NCBI RefSeq assembly: GCF_015864955.1 | Contig: NZ_JADYWE010000002.1 | Span: forward strand, 314,326 to 378,325 | Length of the DNA stretch: 64,000 bases | Source of the DNA: Salinibacterium sp. NK8237 | Lineage (GTDB): Bacteria > Actinomycetota > Actinomycetes > Actinomycetales > Microbacteriaceae | Direction: 5' to 3' | Notes under the pieces: model-generated | Seen by the model: only the letters and a program-made list of their open reading frames with translations | Told to the model about the DNA's origin: nothing | Database searches by the model: none | Program-made: the position numbers and the translations under genes | Shown here: positions 32,544-42,400 of the stretch, piece by piece | How positions within the stretch are numbered: the stretch's first letter is position 1 | How the letters are laid out: the number at the start of each line of letters is the position of its first letter

Positions 32544-33019
32544 GCCTGACCGTTGCGCGGGTCGGTTGGTTAGACCCGCGAGCGGTCGAGCAGCGAGCGG
32601 CGATGGACGAAGAGACTGGCGCGATTTATGCCGGTCGTCAGGCTGATCTTGACGATGCCGGGCGCACTGCAGTGAGAGCTGCATTGACAGTCTCGCCCGA
32701 CGACATCAGCCACACGCTGTTGGTGCTCGACGGCGACACGGTGATCGGGCATGCGGCTCTTCGCCCCTTCGAGCAATCGCTTGAAGTGAAAAAGGTATTC
32801 GTCGACTCTCGTCACCGTGGCAAAGGCGCAGCGCGTCGGCTAATGCTCGAGCTAGAAGTTGTTGCTCGCGAAGCGAAGGCCCACTCCCTGATATTGCAGA
32901 CTGGAAACCTGCAAACGCCCGCAATGGCGCTCTACGAGAGCCTTGGCTACGAACGTATCGATGTTTTCGGTGCCTACGCGGCGATCCCTTTCAGCGTCTG
33001 TTATGAGAAGTCTTTGTAG
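32540..33019 (+). CDS. GNAT-family N-acetyltransferase
   Basis: 159 residues. The acetyl-CoA loop is KVFVDSRHRGKGAARRLMLELE (the R/Q-x-x-G-x-G/A pattern in RHRGKGAA), followed by LILQTGNLQTPAMALYESLGYERI, the usual end of the fold. The GTG start overlaps the nrdB stop (GTGA), so it is translated from the nrd mRNA. The acceptor substrate is not known, and the link with nucleotide reduction may be only positional. Confidence 0.85.
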   Translation: MSLTVARVGWLDPRAVEQRAAMDEETGAIYAGRQADLDDAGRTAVRAALTVSPDDISHTLLVLDGDTVIGHAALRPFEQSLEVKKVFVDSRHRGKGAARRLMLELEVVAREAKAHSLILQTGNLQTPAMALYESLGYERIDVFGAYAAIPFSVCYEKSL

Positions 33020-33094
33020 TTCGTTCAGCTTCGCCATCTAAGCTGCACCGGATGGGGGATACCCCTCATCGACCTAACCCGGAACAATTGCACT

Positions 33095-33622
33095 GTGAGT
33101 ATTTTTCGGCGGCGCCCGCGCCTTAACCTGGGCAAGTTTCAGGCGCCCGAGCCTGTCGAAGCGGCCCCCATCGAACGAGTCGTTGAAGAGGGCGTTCTCA
33201 TCGCGCGTAATGCCGTGCGCATGGCCGTGAAAAACCGGATTATTGTGGATGCCGCCCGCGACCACCTCGACTACGACGACGGCGCGCTGGCTGGTCTCGT
33301 GCACGTCGAATTCGACCACCTCGCCGAACAAGCCGAGCGCCTCCTTCGCGGCTCGCACTCTGATCGCAACCGCGCCGTGCAGGCGGGGCTCGCCGAGGGT
33401 CTGCGCCAAGCATCGATGGATGGCGAACTCATTTCGGCCATCATCGACGAAGCACGTGAATTGGCGTGGAGCGAGATTGGCACCGCCATCATCGCGAAGC
33501 TGCGGGATTCGTATATTCCGACCGCTGATCCGCAGTACCTCAAGAACCGTGACACGCGACTGCGTGAACTGCGCACCATCAACTTGGCCGAGCTCGAAGC
33601 GGCGGCGCACGGCGAGTACTAA
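33095..33622 (+). CDS. Conserved hypothetical protein, mostly helical
   Basis: 175 residues from GTG 33095. The N-terminus is very basic (FRRRPRLNL), the rest charged and helical with no Cys and no membrane segment. Segments include ARDHLDYDDGALAGLVHVEFDHLAEQAE and LRDSYIPTADPQYLKNRDTRL. I do not recognise a named domain. It lies 75 bp after the GNAT gene on the same strand and may belong to the same transcript or have its own promoter. Confidence 0.75.
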   Translation: MSIFRRRPRLNLGKFQAPEPVEAAPIERVVEEGVLIARNAVRMAVKNRIIVDAARDHLDYDDGALAGLVHVEFDHLAEQAERLLRGSHSDRNRAVQAGLAEGLRQASMDGELISAIIDEARELAWSEIGTAIIAKLRDSYIPTADPQYLKNRDTRLRELRTINLAELEAAAHGEY

Positions 33623-33838
33623 TCTCGGCGTGTGTTGCGCCGAGCTCGGAGCGCGGTCGGCTCGAACGCCGAATCAGTGCGGGGTAGACAACGTGCGCGA
33701 AAAGAGCGCCCGTCCATGTCACTTTTGCGTCAGCCGGGGGTAGGCTGCCTTCGTCGACATTGCAGCGAGGTGCACTCATTCGGGCGGGCCCGCGTTGCCG
33801 ACGACAGCATCAATCGGGATAAAGAAAAAGGTTGCACC

Positions 33839-34735
33839 ATGAAAATCTCCTCCGCACTGCCAGCATTGGCCGTCGTCACCGTTCTCGCACTGTCGGGATG
33901 TGTTGATAACAGCGCCGACACCGACACCGGTACTACCGGCGGAAGCACTGTCGACGTCGGCATTGACGAAGCAGCAGTTGCTCTCTTGCCCGACGACATC
34001 AAAGAAGCCGGCGTTCTCGTAATCGGTATCGACCCGACCTACGCCCCTAACGAATACAAGGATGACGCGGGTAACCCCATCGGGTGGGAAGTTGACCTTG
34101 GCAACGCTATGGCAGCCAAGCTCGGTCTCGACACCCAGTACCAGCCCTCCAGCTTCGACAAGATCATCCCCAGCGTCACCGGCGGTAGCTACGACATCGG
34201 GCTTTCCTCCTTCACCGACAACGAAGAGCGCGAGAAGGTCGTCGACTTCGTCAATTACTACGAGGCGGGCATCCAGTGGGCTCAGCTCATTGGTGTCGAC
34301 GTTGATCCCGCTGACGCGTGTGGCCTGACGGTTGCTGTGCAGACCGCGACCTACGAAGAGACGGATGAGCTTCCGGCGAAGTCGCAGGAGTGCACCGATG
34401 CGGGCAACGAGCCCATCAACATCCTCAAGTTCGACACTCAAGACGAGGCGACCAACGCTCTCGCTCTGGGCCGCGCCGACGCCATGAGCGCTGACTCGCC
34501 CATCACCCAGTACGCGGTGAGCCAGGTCGGCGACAAGATTGAACTCGCAGGCGACTCGTTCGACACCGCACCGTACGGCATCGCTGTAGAAAAGGATTCA
34601 GCTCTGTCGGATGCCCTCCAGGCGGCGCTGCAGTCGATGGTCGATGACGGAACCTACAAGTCAATCCTCGAGGACTGGGGCGTCTTCAGCGGCGCCGTCT
34701 CGTCCATCACCATCAACGCGGCAACTTCCAGCTAA
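33839..34735 (+). CDS. Amino-acid ABC transporter substrate-binding lipoprotein
   Basis: 298 residues from ATG 33839 (AAGAAAAAGG upstream); the frame extends further upstream without support. Signal MKISSALPALAVVTVLALSGC with lipobox LSGC. Family 3 solute-binding fold: VLVIGIDPTYAPNEYKDDAGNPIGWEVDL, YDIGLSSFTDNEERE, and GDSFDTAPYGIAVEKDSAL. Expected to bind a polar amino acid outside the membrane and deliver it to the permease encoded directly downstream. Confidence 0.93.
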   Translation: MKISSALPALAVVTVLALSGCVDNSADTDTGTTGGSTVDVGIDEAAVALLPDDIKEAGVLVIGIDPTYAPNEYKDDAGNPIGWEVDLGNAMAAKLGLDTQYQPSSFDKIIPSVTGGSYDIGLSSFTDNEEREKVVDFVNYYEAGIQWAQLIGVDVDPADACGLTVAVQTATYEETDELPAKSQECTDAGNEPINILKFDTQDEATNALALGRADAMSADSPITQYAVSQVGDKIELAGDSFDTAPYGIAVEKDSALSDALQAALQSMVDDGTYKSILEDWGVFSGAVSSITINAATSS

Positions 34736-34739
34736 GTAG

Positions 34740-35753
34740 ATGGCTGCATCACGCTCTGACCGTTCGGCGACACCTGCACAGGTGCCGCCGAACGGCGTTG
34801 ATCAAGCAGAGGCGATCAAAGCGATTCGTCTCCGCCACCCCTGGCGCAATGTCATCGCGGTCATTCTCGTGGCGATGCTCGTGCTCTTTCTCGTCGACGC
34901 GTCTCAGCGTGAGGCTTATGGCTGGGCGAACTTCGGCAAATACATCTTCGACCAGCGCATCTCGCAGGCCGCCGGCTACACGCTGCTGCTGACGGTGTAT
35001 TCGATGGTCATTGCGATCATCCTCGGGGTCACCCTCGCCGTCATGCGCCTCTCGGATAACCCCGTGGTCAAGGGCATTGCCTGGCTGTACCTCTGGGTTT
35101 TCCGCGGCACTCCGGTGTATGTGCAACTCGTGTTCTGGGGACTGTTCGCCACGATCTATTCCACGATCGATGTCGGCATCCCGTTCACTGAGCCGTGGCT
35201 GTCGTTCGAGACCAGCGACCTCATCAGCGTGTTCTGGCTTGCCGTGATCGGCTTGGCTCTTAACGAATCTGCCTACATGGCCGAGATTGTGCGCGCCGGA
35301 ATCCTCTCGGTTGACAAGGGGCAAGACGAGGCAGCAACCGCCCTCGGAATGTCGTGGATGCAAACCATGACGCGGGTCGTCATCCCGCAGGCCATGCGCA
35401 TCATCATTCCGCCCACCGGCAATGAAGTCATTTCGATGCTCAAGACCACCTCGCTGGTCACCGCCATTCCGTTCAGCTTGGAGCTCTACGGTCGCTCGCG
35501 CGACATCTCTGTCGTGATCTTCGACCCCATTCCGCTGCTGCTCGTAGCCTCGGCCTGGTACCTGCTGTTCACCTCGATCCTGATGGTCGGCCAGTACTTC
35601 CTCGAGAAGCGCTTCTCGCGCGGTGTCGGTCAAGCACGCCCCGAAAAGGCGGGCACGGAGACGGGAGCGATCTCGGTGAAGACCGGTGTTATTGACACTC
35701 CGGGTGAGGCATCCGATTCCAGTACGGATCCGTCAGGAAAGGAGCACCGATGA
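34740..35753 (+). CDS. Amino-acid ABC transporter permease (HisM/GlnP type)
   Basis: 337 residues. A charged N-terminus, one membrane helix ([19 protein letters not shown]), then the BPD_transp_1 core with the EAA loop region ([29 protein letters not shown]). Standard permeases of this family are about 220-270 residues; this one has an added N-terminal helix and an acidic Gly/Ser/Thr-rich C-terminal tail (about 295-337). Only 4 bp separate it from the binding-protein gene; its stop overlaps the ATPase start (ATGA). Confidence 0.92.
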   Translation: MAASRSDRSATPAQVPPNGVDQAEAIKAIRLRHPWRNVIAVILVAMLVLFLVDASQREAYGWANFGKYIFDQRISQAAGYTLLLTVYSMVIAIILGVTLAVMRLSDNPVVKGIAWLYLWVFRGTPVYVQLVFWGLFATIYSTIDVGIPFTEPWLSFETSDLISVFWLAVIGLALNESAYMAEIVRAGILSVDKGQDEAATALGMSWMQTMTRVVIPQAMRIIIPPTGNEVISMLKTTSLVTAIPFSLELYGRSRDISVVIFDPIPLLLVASAWYLLFTSILMVGQYFLEKRFSRGVGQARPEKAGTETGAISVKTGVIDTPGEASDSSTDPSGKEHR

Positions 35754-36532
35754 CGAACGCAACGACAAGCGGCGCACCGATGGTGCATGCCGATCGCGTC
35801 TCGAAGAGTTTCGGTTCCAATGAGGTGTTGAAGAGCATTTCGCTCTCGGTGCCCCAGGGCGAAGTGATGTGCCTAGTTGGCCCAAGCGGCTCCGGCAAGT
35901 CGACGTTCCTGCGCTGCATCAATCATCTAGAAAATGTGGATGCCGGTCGACTCAGTGTCGACGGTGTTCTGGTCGGTTACGAAGAACGCGGCGACAAGCT
36001 TTATGAGCTCAAGCCACGCGAAGCCGCCCGCCAGCGTCGCGATATCGGCATGGTGTTCCAGCGCTTCAATCTCTTCCCGCACATGACAGCGCTGGAAAAC
36101 ATTATTGAGGCGCCCATCCGCGTCAACAGGGTGAAGAAAGACGCCGCGATGGCGAAGGGCCGCGAACTGCTCGCTCAGGTTGGACTGGCCGAGAAAGAGG
36201 ACGCCTATCCCGCTCACCTTTCCGGTGGTCAGCAGCAGCGAGTGGCCATTGCGCGCGCTCTCGCCATGGAGCCCAAGCTCATGCTCTTCGACGAACCGAC
36301 GTCGGCGCTCGACCCAGAACTTGTGGGTGAAGTGCTCGACGTCATGAAGGGTCTCGCCGAATCCGGCATGACCATGATTGTGGTCACGCACGAGATGGGG
36401 TTCGCGCGCGAAGTCGCCGACCAGCTCGTGTTCATGGATGGCGGCGTTGTCGTCGAGTCGGGCGATCCCGATGAGGTACTCGGCAACCCGCAGCACGAAC
36501 GAACGAGGGCCTTCCTCTCGAAGGTGCTCTAA
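35750..36532 (+). CDS. Amino-acid ABC transporter ATP-binding protein (GlnQ type)
   Basis: 260 residues. Walker [11 protein letters not shown]-loop [12 protein letters not shown], signature LSGGQQQR, Walker [12 protein letters not shown] and the switch His in VVTHEMG are all intact. It energises import by the upstream permease. GAAAGGAGC just before the ATG is a strong ribosome site, unlike that of the permease, which fits a need for more copies of the ATPase. No gene follows on this strand for 7 kb. Confidence 0.95.
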   Translation: MTNATTSGAPMVHADRVSKSFGSNEVLKSISLSVPQGEVMCLVGPSGSGKSTFLRCINHLENVDAGRLSVDGVLVGYEERGDKLYELKPREAARQRRDIGMVFQRFNLFPHMTALENIIEAPIRVNRVKKDAAMAKGRELLAQVGLAEKEDAYPAHLSGGQQQRVAIARALAMEPKLMLFDEPTSALDPELVGEVLDVMKGLAESGMTMIVVTHEMGFAREVADQLVFMDGGVVVESGDPDEVLGNPQHERTRAFLSKVL

Positions 36533-36592
36533 GCGCGACTCGCTCGGTTCCTTTGGCTCGCTTGCGGGCTTCGGTCGATCCGGGTGCTGCTG

Positions 36593-37348
36593 CTAGCGCG
36601 GCTGCATCCGGATTGCGCCGTCAAGGCGAATGACCTCCCCATTGAGCATGGGGTTCTCCACGATGTGCTGCACGAGCGCGGCATACTCGTCGGGCCGTCC
36701 GAGTCGTGACGGATGCGGCACTTGAGCGCCGAGAGAGTCCTGCGCCTCCTGCGGCAGGCCTGCCATCATCGGCGTCTCGAAGACGCCAGGAGCGATCGTC
36801 ATGACACGCACCAGGGCCGAAGCGAACTCGCGGGCTAGCGGCAGCGTCATCCCGGCAACGCCAGCCTTCGACGCCGCGTAGGCGGGCTGACCAATCTGCC
36901 CATCAAAGGCGGCGACGGATGCCGTATTCACGATCACGCCGCGCTCGCCGTCGATGGGTTCAGTTTCGACCATCGCGGCCGCAGCGAGGCGTATGACGTT
37001 GAACGTTCCCGTGAGGTTGATGCCGATCACGGTTTCAAAGGTTTCGAGCGGCAGCACTCCCTTGCGTCCGAGCGTCTTGCCCGGGGTCGCGACGCCGGCG
37101 CAGTTCACGACGATGCGCAGTGGTCCGGTTGAGGAGGCGAGGGCAACGGCAGCCTGAACATCCACCTCTGAGCGCACATCGGTTGGCGCGAACTGGAACC
37201 CATATTCGGCGGCGATCTCGATTCCACGGGAGCTGCGCAGGTCGGCGATGGTGACCTTCGCACCCTGCGCGGCGAGAGCGCGAGCGGTGGCGAGACCGAG
37301 TCCGCTTGCTCCACCGGTGATGAGCGCTGCGGCATCCTGAATTTTCAA
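36593..37348 (-). CDS. SDR dehydrogenase, 3-hydroxyacyl-CoA dehydrogenase type II-like
   Basis: 251 residues. GGASGLG near residue 16 is the cofactor motif; NCAG and the catalytic Tyr-x-x-x-Lys ([12 protein letters not shown]) with the preceding Ser in [17 protein letters not shown] are present. The close relation to the human HSD10 group and its place 1 bp after a thiolase gene suggest oxidation of a 3-hydroxyacyl-CoA. No enoyl-CoA hydratase or acyl-CoA dehydrogenase is adjacent, so this would be only part of a degradation path. Confidence 0.9.
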   Translation of the reverse strand: MKIQDAAALITGGASGLGLATARALAAQGAKVTIADLRSSRGIEIAAEYGFQFAPTDVRSEVDVQAAVALASSTGPLRIVVNCAGVATPGKTLGRKGVLPLETFETVIGINLTGTFNVIRLAAAAMVETEPIDGERGVIVNTASVAAFDGQIGQPAYAASKAGVAGMTLPLAREFASALVRVMTIAPGVFETPMMAGLPQEAQDSLGAQVPHPSRLGRPDEYAALVQHIVENPMLNGEVIRLDGAIRMQPR

Positions 37349-38503
37349 TTAGAGCCTTTCGATGAGGGTTGCGTTGGCCATGCCGCCGCCTTCGCACATG
37401 ACTTGCAGGCCATAGCGACCGCCGGTGCTGTCGAGCTGGTTGACGAGGGTGGTGAGCAGGCGCGTACCCGAGGAGCCGAGCGCGTGACCGAGGGCAATGG
37501 CACCGCCGCGTGGGTTCACGATCGTGGGGTCGACGGGGAACTCTTGCAGCCAGGCGAGAGCGACCGAGGCGAACGCTTCGTTAACTTCGATGCTGTCGAG
37601 CTGATCGAGACGGATGCCGCTGCGCTCCAACACGCGGTGCGTTGCGGGGATAATCCCGGTCAGCATTTCAATCGGGTCGGAGCCGACGACCGCAAAGGAA
37701 TGGAACCGTGCGAGTGGCCGGAGCCCCAGAACGGCAGCGCGCTCCTCGCTCATGATGAGCACCGCCGACGCGCCGTCGGTGAGGGGCGAAGAGTTGCCCG
37801 CAGTGACCTTCCACTGAATCTCGGGAAAACGGGCGGCAATCTCGGCATCGTAGAAGGCCGGACCCAGGCCGGAAAGACCTTCCGCCGTCGTGCCGGGGCG
37901 GATCGTTTCATCGTGGTCAAACTCGCCAATGGGCAAAATTTCGTTGCTGAAATCGGCGGCGGACGCACGCGCGTGGGAGAGCGCGGCGAAGACATCGAGG
38001 TCGTCGCGGTCGAGCCCCCAGCGTGCCGCGATGAGTTCGGCGGAGATGCCCTGGTTCACGAGACCTGCGGGGTAGCGGTCGTTGAGCAACGAGCTCGTGG
38101 TGTCGTAGCCGAGCGTTGCTTGGCCAATGGGGTGGGAACTCATTAGTTCGATTCCGCACGCGATCACGACGTCATTTACGCCCGCCATAATCGACTGCGC
38201 AGCGAAGTGAGCAGCCTGCTGGCTCGAACCACACTGACGATCAATTGTCGTGCCCGGTACCGTCTCGGGAAGCCCCGCTGCGAGCACTGCATTGCGGGCG
38301 ATGTTGACCGCCTGCATGCCGGATTGCGTGACGCAGCCCGCCATCACATCATCGATAGTGGTGGGGTCTAGATCATGGCGGTCGACGAGGCTGCGCAACA
38401 CAACAGCGAGGAGATCGACCGGATGCTCGCCAGAGAGCGCTCCGCCCGGTTTTCCCCGGCCCGAAGGCGTACGAATTGCGTCAACAATGACTGCCGTTGT
38501 CAT
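37349..38503 (-). CDS. Thiolase (acetyl-CoA acyltransferase)
   Basis: 384 residues, common thiolase length. Catalytic Cys in TIDRQCGSSQQAA, the His in NPRGGAIALGHALGSSG, and the second Cys in QVMCEGGGMANATLI. Cleaves 3-ketoacyl-CoA or condenses acetyl-CoA units. Only 1 bp separates its stop from the SDR gene's start, so they are one operon: thiolase first, dehydrogenase second. Short-chain substrate range is likely but cannot be read from sequence. Confidence 0.93.
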   Translation of the reverse strand: MTTAVIVDAIRTPSGRGKPGGALSGEHPVDLLAVVLRSLVDRHDLDPTTIDDVMAGCVTQSGMQAVNIARNAVLAAGLPETVPGTTIDRQCGSSQQAAHFAAQSIMAGVNDVVIACGIELMSSHPIGQATLGYDTTSSLLNDRYPAGLVNQGISAELIAARWGLDRDDLDVFAALSHARASAADFSNEILPIGEFDHDETIRPGTTAEGLSGLGPAFYDAEIAARFPEIQWKVTAGNSSPLTDGASAVLIMSEERAAVLGLRPLARFHSFAVVGSDPIEMLTGIIPATHRVLERSGIRLDQLDSIEVNEAFASVALAWLQEFPVDPTIVNPRGGAIALGHALGSSGTRLLTTLVNQLDSTGGRYGLQVMCEGGGMANATLIERL

Positions 38504-38541
38504 GGTTCAAGACTAATGGCGAGTCCGCTTAAGTACTACGG

Positions 38542-39396
38542 CTAGGCCGGTTCGACACCAAACGCGCGAGCGAGCTTGTCGATCTTCTGTGCGCGGCCAA
38601 GGCGGGGCAGGTCACTGCCGTCGCGGATGACGCGGCCGCGAGCCTCGAAGTCTTCCAAGAATTCGCGAGCCCACGCGACATCCGAACGAGTAGGGCTGAT
38701 GACTTCGTTGATGATCGGCAACTGCTCGATGTCGAGACACAGCTTGCCTGTCATGCCGAGGGAGACGGCCATGCTGCCCTGTTCGCGCAAAACGGGGTGG
38801 CTCGTGCCGACGGTCGGGCCGTCGATGGGGCCGGGAAGGTTGCCGACGCGGCTGGCGATAACCAGGCGCGAGCGAGGGTAGGCCATTGCGAGGTCGTCGG
38901 CGCTGGTGCCGGTGTCCCGGCGATAATCGCCACTGCCGAACGCGAGACGGTAAGCGCCGCGGGCACGGGCAATCGACACGGCTTCTTCGATGCCGAGAGC
39001 GGACTCCACGAGGGCAATCACGGGCGTGATTCCCTTGAGGCGGTCAAACGTTTCAGAGACATGAGCTGCTGCTTCGGCCTTGGCGAGCATGACGCCGCGC
39101 AGTCCGGGGAGGCCGGCGAGAGCATCCACATCGTCTGACCAGAAATCAGAAGTGCGGTCGTTGATGCGCACCCAACCGCTGCCACCATTGCTCAACCATT
39201 CGACAACGGAATCGCGAGCGATGGACTTGAGGCGAGGGTCAACGGCATCCTCCACGTCGAGGATGATCTGGTCGGCCCGTGAATGCTCAGCGGCATCAAA
39301 ATCGTCGGGGCGAGTTGCTGCCACCAGAAGCCACGAACGCGCGATCTCGGCGGAAACATCGTGGGTGGTCGAGTTATCGGTGGTGCTTTCGGACAC
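38542..39396 (-). CDS. HpcH/HpaI-family CoA ester lyase (CitE-like)
   Basis: 284 residues. TIM-barrel metal-dependent lyase family. DQIILDVEDAVDP holds the metal and substrate acid group; WVRIN and PVIALVESALGIEEA supply the Arg and second Glu. Members cleave citryl-CoA, malyl-CoA or related hydroxyacyl-CoA. It has an extra Ser/Thr/Asp-rich 15-residue N-terminus from the GTG start at 39396. It lies 38 bp upstream of the thiolase on the same strand and may share its transcript, which suggests a joint role in CoA-ester breakdown. Confidence 0.88.
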   Translation of the reverse strand: MSESTTDNSTTHDVSAEIARSWLLVAATRPDDFDAAEHSRADQIILDVEDAVDPRLKSIARDSVVEWLSNGGSGWVRINDRTSDFWSDDVDALAGLPGLRGVMLAKAEAAAHVSETFDRLKGITPVIALVESALGIEEAVSIARARGAYRLAFGSGDYRRDTGTSADDLAMAYPRSRLVIASRVGNLPGPIDGPTVGTSHPVLREQGSMAVSLGMTGKLCLDIEQLPIINEVISPTRSDVAWAREFLEDFEARGRVIRDGSDLPRLGRAQKIDKLARAFGVEPA

Positions 39397-39493
39397 GCGT
39401 GAACTGCTTTCTTTCAGAAGAGAGGCCGGTTATCGTGCCACTCGCAGCCTCCAGCGTAACTTGCGGGGGTGGCGGGCGGCTGAAAAAGCGCGT

Positions 39494-42400
39494 TTAGGAA
39501 GCGAGCACTTTGGCGATGCGCTGAAGGCTCACCGATCCTGCGGTTCCCAAGTGCTGCGCGAAGAGGCTCAAGCGCAGTTCTTCGAGCATCCAGCGGGCGC
39601 GCACGATCTGCGGTTCGGGATGCTTTTCTAGCGGCAGAGTGCCGCCCGCATCCTTGTAGCGACGCGTCGCCAACTCCACTTCGGACATCCAGCCCCTGTC
39701 GCGGCCGGGGTTCTCGGTGAGTTTCGCCACCCGATGCTCGATGCCCTTGAGGTAGACGGGGAGGCGTCGCAATTGAGTGAGCCCTGTCGCCGAAACGAAG
39801 CCGGGGAAGACGAGCGCATCGAGCTGCTCGCGCGCATCCCCGAGCGGTGCTATCAGATGCATGCTTGTTGCGGCACGTATCGCTTTATCGGCCAGTCGAA
39901 CCCCCGACACTATGGATGCCACGAGCGAGACGGTCGTAAACAGCGAGTCGACCAGCCCTGCCGAAATCTCGTTTCGCAGCGACTCGAATTCGCTCTGCGA
40001 GAAGACATCGCGCTCGCCCATCACGGAGTCAACGCAGGCGCGCAAACAATCGTCGAAGAGAGCATTCGTGGAGCGGTAGGGGCTCTGGGCGAGCACTAAT
40101 TTTTCGGTGCCGGTGAGATGTTCGTTGATGTAGCCGAGAGGCGAGGGAATCGCGAACAGCAGCAGGCGACGCACACCGCCGTGGTGCGCGATGGCCTGGT
40201 CGTACGGAGTCGACATGAGGCGAATGGACACCGAGTCGCCGTCATCTACGAGTGCAGGGTAAGCGCGGATGGTGTTGCCGCCGTGCTTGGTGTCGCGCGA
40301 TCGATCGAGCTCTCCGAAGTCCCACGTTGTGATTCCGGAGCGTTCGAGGGTGTCTGCTGGGCGTTCCGGGGACCGCTGAGCGGCGCCTTCCACAGCCCGG
40401 GCAACACTCTCCCGGGCGACCGGCTTGAGGCTCGCTTGCAGGCTGCGGAGTGACTTGTTAGCGCCGACTTTTTCGCCGCGCTCGTTGATCACCGCGAAGG
40501 TGACCTTCAAGTGGGCGGGCACGCGGTCGAGTTCGAAGTCGGATGCCGCGACCTTCACATAGGTCAGTCTCGCGATTTCTTTGGCCAGGTATTCGGTCAC
40601 GCCCGGGCCCTCGTCGAGGGCGGCCGTCGCCGGATCATCGGGAGCGTTTTCGAGCAAGCGGCGAGCCCAGTCGGCTGCGGGCACCACGTTGCGGCGGATC
40701 GGCTTCGGTAAAGCCTTGATCAACGCTGTCACGAGTTCTTCGCGCAGGCCGGGCACTTGCCAATCGAAGCCTTCTGGCCGAAGTCCCGCGAGCAAGGGCA
40801 GTGGCACGGCGACGGTCACTCCGTCATCGTCGGTGCCGGGCTCGAAGCGATAGCTCAGGCTCAGCGTTTGATCGCCGCGCACCCACGTGGTGGGGAACGC
40901 GGTGTTGTCGACTTCGGCATCATCCGCGTTCTCAAGGAGATCGTCGGTGGAGAGGGTGAGCAGGTCAGGGGAGTCGTGACGAGCTTTCTTCCACCAGCCT
41001 TCGAAGTCGCGCACGGAGGCCACGGTGGCGGGCAATCGCTTGTCGTAGAACTCGAAAATGGTCTCGTCGTCGTGCAAGATATCGCGGCGACGGCTGCGCT
41101 CTTCGAGCTGCTCAAGGTCGCGGCGGAGCGCTCGGTTCGACGCGTCGAATCCCCACACGCGCTTGTCCCGTTTCGTCAGGTCGTCTTCGCCCTCGACAAG
41201 GGCATGGCGAATGAAGAGTTCGCGGGCGGCTGGCAAATCAACCCGCGAGAATTGGATGCGGCGGCGAGCGGCCAGCGTGACGCCATAGAGCGTGACGCGC
41301 TCGAACGCGACGGCGGCGCCCTGCTTCTTTTCCCAGTGCGGTTCCGAATAGCTGCGCTTCACGAGATCGCCGGCAAGTTTCTCGGCCCAGACAGGGTCGA
41401 TCGACGCATTCATCCGCGCGAAAAGCCTGCTCGTTTCCACGAGCTCAGCGCTCATGATCGCATTGGGCTGTTTCTTAGCCAGTGCTGAGCCGGGGAAGAT
41501 GACAAACCGAGTCTGACGGGCGCCAATGTAGTCACGCTTGGCGACATCCTTGAGACCAATGTGGCTGAGTAAGCCGGCCAGCAGTGAGCGATGGATGCCG
41601 TCGGGGTTCGAGTGCGCGTCGCCGATCACGAGACCGAGCGGTTTGGCCATCCGGCTCAGCTGGCGGTAGACATCGTGCCATTCGCGCACGCGCAAATAGT
41701 TGAGATATTCGTTTTTGCACATACGTCGAAACTGGTTGCCCGAGAGCTCTTTCTGTTTCTCTTCGAGGTAGTTCCAGAGGTTGAGCATCGTGAGAAAGTC
41801 GCTCGTGGGGTCGATGAAGCGCGCGTGCTGCTGGTCGGCTTGCGGGCGCTTATCGAGCGGACGCTCTCGGGGATCCTGAATGCTGAGGCCGGCAACAATC
41901 GCCATGACTTCGCGCGTGGTGCTGTGCTGCTTCGATTCGAGCACCATGCGCGCGAGCCGGGGGTCAATCGGCAGTTGGCTGAGCTGCTTGCCGATGCGAG
42001 TGATTCGCGGGGCGGCATCTTTCGGGCCGGTGGCCTTGTGCCCGGCTTTTGTCTGCCCGACCATCGCATTTTCGACAGCACCGAGCTCGGTCAGCAGTTC
42101 AAGGCCGTCTTTGATGCCGCGAGAATCTGGCGGCTGCAAAAACGGGAACTCGGCGATATTTCCGAGCCCAAGCGAGATCATCTGCAGAATGACTGCCGCG
42201 AGGTTGGTGCGCAGAATCTCGGGTTCCATGAACTCGGGGCGCGAGTTGAAGTCTTCTTCGGAGTAGAGGCGAATCGCGATTCCGTCACTCGTTCGTCCGG
42301 AACGGCCCGAGCGCTGGTTGGCGCTGGCCTGGCTGATGGCCTCGATCGGCAGACGCTGAATCTTCGCGCGCGTGCTGTAGCGGCTGATGCGGGCGGTTCC

